The position numbers were made by a program, and so were the translations under genes. From Methylophilus sp. 13 (lineage in GTDB: Bacteria > Pseudomonadota > Gammaproteobacteria > Burkholderiales > Methylophilaceae): a stretch of 64,000 nt of DNA. The stretch lies in contig NZ_JADKYR010000003.1 in NCBI RefSeq assembly GCF_015354335.1, positions 372,001 to 436,000 on the forward strand. The letters run 5' to 3'. Shown here one piece after another: positions 62,125-64,000 of this stretch (the stretch's first letter is position 1; every line of letters starts with the position of its first letter). The notes under the pieces are model-generated. The model saw only the letters and a list, made by a program, of their open reading frames with translations, was not told where the DNA came from and ran no database searches.

Positions 62125-63167
62125 TGCACTTGCTCGCTGACGCCAGCACTCTCAAAGCTGGCCATTTCGGTGAGAAAGGCAACCGCAGACTGCAACAGGG
62201 GATAAGCCAGTACGGCGCCGGTGCCTTCGCCCAGACGCAAGGACAAATGCAGCAAGGGCTGCGCCTTGAGGTGCGCCAGCATGATGCCATGGCCACTTTC
62301 GTCAGAGCAATGTGCAAAGACGCAATAGTCGACCACCTGCGGATACAGCTTAGCGGCCACCAGTAAGGCCGAGGTGGCAATAAAACCATCAATGAGCAAG
62401 GTGACACGGGCTTCGGCAGCGGCAAGCAATGCCCCAACCATCATGGCGACTTCAAAGCCGCCAAAAACGGCCAATGCATGCAGAGGATCGCTGGCAGGCA
62501 CATGATGCGCTTGCAAGGCGGAAGTGAGCACCGCCAGTTTGTGCTGCAACCCCTTGTCGCTGACACCGGTGCCACGCCCCACACATTGATGCATGGGTAA
62601 GCCACACAGCACACTCATGAGGCAACTGGCGCTGGAGGTATTGCCGATGCCCATCTCGCCCAGTGCCAACACATTACAGCCCTGGGTAATGGCATCCCTG
62701 GCAATTTGCGAGCCGCGGTAAATCGCCTGTGCGCATTGCTCGGCCGTCATCGCCGGCTGATGCAGAAAACTGGCGGTGCCCATGCCCACCTTGGCATCAA
62801 TCAACTTGGGGTGCGGGGCGAATACGGCATTGACGCCGCTATCCACCACATGCAGCTCAAACCCATGCTGGCGCGCAAACACATTAATGGCGGCACCGCC
62901 ATTTAAAAAGTTGAATACCATTTGCGCCGTCACCGCTTGCGGATAAGGGCTGACGCCTTCGGCGACGATGCCATGATCACCTGCAAACACCAGCATGGTG
63001 GGCTGTTGCAACACCGGATGTACGGTTTGCTGGATCAGCCCCAGTTGCATAGCCAGGGCTTCCAGCCGCCCAAGGGCGCCTAAGGGTTTGGTTTTTTGGT
63101 TGATCTGCTGGGCCAGCGCGGCTTGCAGGGTCTGGTCTTCGATGGGGGTGATTTGAAATGTTTGCAT
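62121..63167 (-). CDS. cobT: Nicotinate-nucleotide-dimethylbenzimidazole phosphoribosyltransferase CobT
   Basis: A 348-residue enzyme that makes alpha-ribazole phosphate from dimethylbenzimidazole and nicotinate mononucleotide. Blocks: TKPLGALGRLEALA, FAGDHGIVAEGVSPYP, NFLNGGAAINVFA and GEMGIGNTSSA; the end EGTGAVLAYPLLQSA carries the catalytic Glu. With bluB elsewhere in the locus the lower-ligand path is complete. No riboswitch is seen in front of it. Confidence 0.96.
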   Translation of the reverse strand: MQTFQITPIEDQTLQAALAQQINQKTKPLGALGRLEALAMQLGLIQQTVHPVLQQPTMLVFAGDHGIVAEGVSPYPQAVTAQMVFNFLNGGAAINVFARQHGFELHVVDSGVNAVFAPHPKLIDAKVGMGTASFLHQPAMTAEQCAQAIYRGSQIARDAITQGCNVLALGEMGIGNTSSASCLMSVLCGLPMHQCVGRGTGVSDKGLQHKLAVLTSALQAHHVPASDPLHALAVFGGFEVAMMVGALLAAAEARVTLLIDGFIATSALLVAAKLYPQVVDYCVFAHCSDESGHGIMLAHLKAQPLLHLSLRLGEGTGAVLAYPLLQSAVAFLTEMASFESAGVSEQVQ

Positions 63168-63243
63168 ATTGTTATTTTACCGGGCAAAAAGGTCAGTCTG
63201 GCAGAATTGTTAAACGCTTTGGCGTCTACACCGCTGCCTGAAT

Positions 63244-63267
63244 AAAAAAGCCCCGCAACTGCGGGGC
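63244..63267 (-). terminator. Rho-independent terminator after the Deg protease gene
   Basis: On the minus strand: GCCCCGC (63267-63261), loop AGTT, GCGGGGC (63256-63250), six T (63249-63244). It separates the protease gene from cobT. Confidence 0.92.
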
Positions 63268-63293
63268 AAATGGCTAAGGAAGCAACACGTGAA

Positions 63294-64000
63294 TCAACCT
63301 ATTTTAACGGGAACATAGAGTTTGCTGTCCCCACGCATGACCAATAGGGCCACATTCTTGCTGTTTTGCGTTAACTTGTCCTGCAACTGGCTGACGCTTT
63401 TCACCTGATCGCCATTAACGGCTAGAATGACGTCACCTGGCTGGATGCCGGCATTGGCGGCAGGACCTTTGCCCACCTCTTCCACCAGCAAGCCCTGCTT
63501 CAGTTGCGTCTGTGCCAGCTCTTGCGAAGTGAGCGGGCGCACACTCACCCCTAATCTGGCTTGCTTGCTATCCATGCTGGCAGCAGGGTCTACCTGCGCG
63601 GTTTGCATTTCATCAATACGCACAGTCAGTTTTTTGAGCTGTTTGTTGCGCCAGACTTCAACGCTGACCGTACTGCCCGGCTTGATACTGCCCACCATGG
63701 GCGGCAAGTCGCTGGAGCGGTCTATGCTCTGACCATTAAACTTCAAGATCACATCGCCAGGTTCTAGGCCGGCTTTATCCGCAGGGCCATTTTTCTCGAC
63801 ATTGCTGACCAGGGCACCATTGGGGGCCTGCAAGCCAAATGAAGAAGCTAAATCCTGGTTAATGGCTTGCACACCAATGCCCAGACGGCCACGGCTGACT
63901 TTACCTTTTTCGAGCAACTGCTGCTCAATGCCCATGGCCACATCAATCGGGATCGCAAATGACAGGCCCTGATAGCCACCGCTACGGCTGTAAATTTGCG
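63294..64000 (-). CDS. DegP/DegQ-type serine protease, C-terminal part
   Basis: Open at the window end. About 235 C-terminal residues are seen: the end of the protease domain (GYQGLSFAIPIDVAMGI), then PDZ1 (about 60-150, RGRLGIGVQAINQDLASSFG) and PDZ2 (about 165-235, ARLGVSVRPLT). The catalytic triad is outside. Members act as periplasmic protease/chaperone in envelope stress. It ends PVKIG with a terminator behind it. The internal start at 63941 is not the true start. Confidence 0.93.
   Translation of the reverse strand, partial: QIYSRSGGYQGLSFAIPIDVAMGIEQQLLEKGKVSRGRLGIGVQAINQDLASSFGLQAPNGALVSNVEKNGPADKAGLEPGDVILKFNGQSIDRSSDLPPMVGSIKPGSTVSVEVWRNKQLKKLTVRIDEMQTAQVDPAASMDSKQARLGVSVRPLTSQELAQTQLKQGLLVEEVGKGPAANAGIQPGDVILAVNGDQVKSVSQLQDKLTQNSKNVALLVMRGDSKLYVPVKIG

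Noticed and set aside
1-64000. tRNA, rRNA, insertion sequence or attachment sites
   Set aside because: No tRNA-like cloverleaf with a CCA-type end, rRNA segment, transposase or integrase was found on either strand by reading; a tRNAscan or ISfinder run would settle this.

Overview
The window reads as chromosome of a methylotrophic betaproteobacterium, most likely a member of the Methylophilaceae (Methylophilus/Methylotenera type). The pointers are a formaldehyde-activating enzyme family gene (15931-16473), betaproteobacterial gene orders (def-fmt-htpX-rsmB-DUF4390-ntrYX; ahcY-holin-metF behind a SAH riboswitch; zapB-like-zapA-6S RNA) and the overall protein character. There are no rRNA or tRNA genes, no CRISPR array, no recognisable insertion sequence and no prophage. 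A handful of genes begin with TTG.

Layout. 1-4081: a compact ethanolamine utilisation cluster (permease, EutB, EutC, AraC-type regulator) without microcompartment genes. 4467-9205: a TorF-type porin followed by a very structured 3' region and terminator, then a 1229-residue periplasmic-binding/PAS/GAF/GGDEF/EAL protein. 9483-16958: housekeeping (xthA, holC, pepA, lptFG) plus the divergent Fae-family gene and an acetyltransferase. 17104-20345: a signalling block bounded by AT-rich DNA (HTH-REC protein, histidine kinase, HD-GYP, REC, small protein). 20597-31696: DoxX, ntrYX with an eroded NtrX ATPase, rsmB, htpX, fmt, def, LysM protein, dprA, smg. 31769-34727: metF, holin-like protein and ahcY under a SAH riboswitch. 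34921-41126: a small acidic protein, secreted protease, photolyase/cryptochrome, hydrolase, diguanylate cyclase, EVE and DUF2237 proteins. 41148-41915: 6S RNA, zapA, zapB-like.

42051-55246 and 60755-63167 form a large cobalamin locus: a B12 riboswitch, two tandem BtuB-like receptors, a BtuM-like inner-membrane B12 protein, cobO, cbiA, bluB, a BtuF-like binding protein, cobU, cobQ/cbiP, cbiB, cobD, and a separate cobT-cobS-cobC operon. These cover uptake, adenosylation, amidation, aminopropanol attachment and lower-ligand synthesis and attachment, but no corrin-ring genes are present. The adenosylcobalamin-dependent EutBC at the left end is one plausible consumer. Between the two B12 blocks lie a PaiB/MocR pair and small envelope or stress genes (OmpA, DUF3309, BON, glycine-zipper, DUF2171) with a 90-nt hairpin. 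The window ends inside a DegP/DegQ-type protease gene.

Best candidates for undescribed biology: the three-way-junction RNA-like element after the porin (5350-5480), the Fae paralogue without the usual active-site histidine, the BtuM-like gene inside a riboswitch-controlled B12 locus, the photolyase homologue without the usual Trp/Asn flavin-pocket residues, and the NtrX with a degenerate ATPase.
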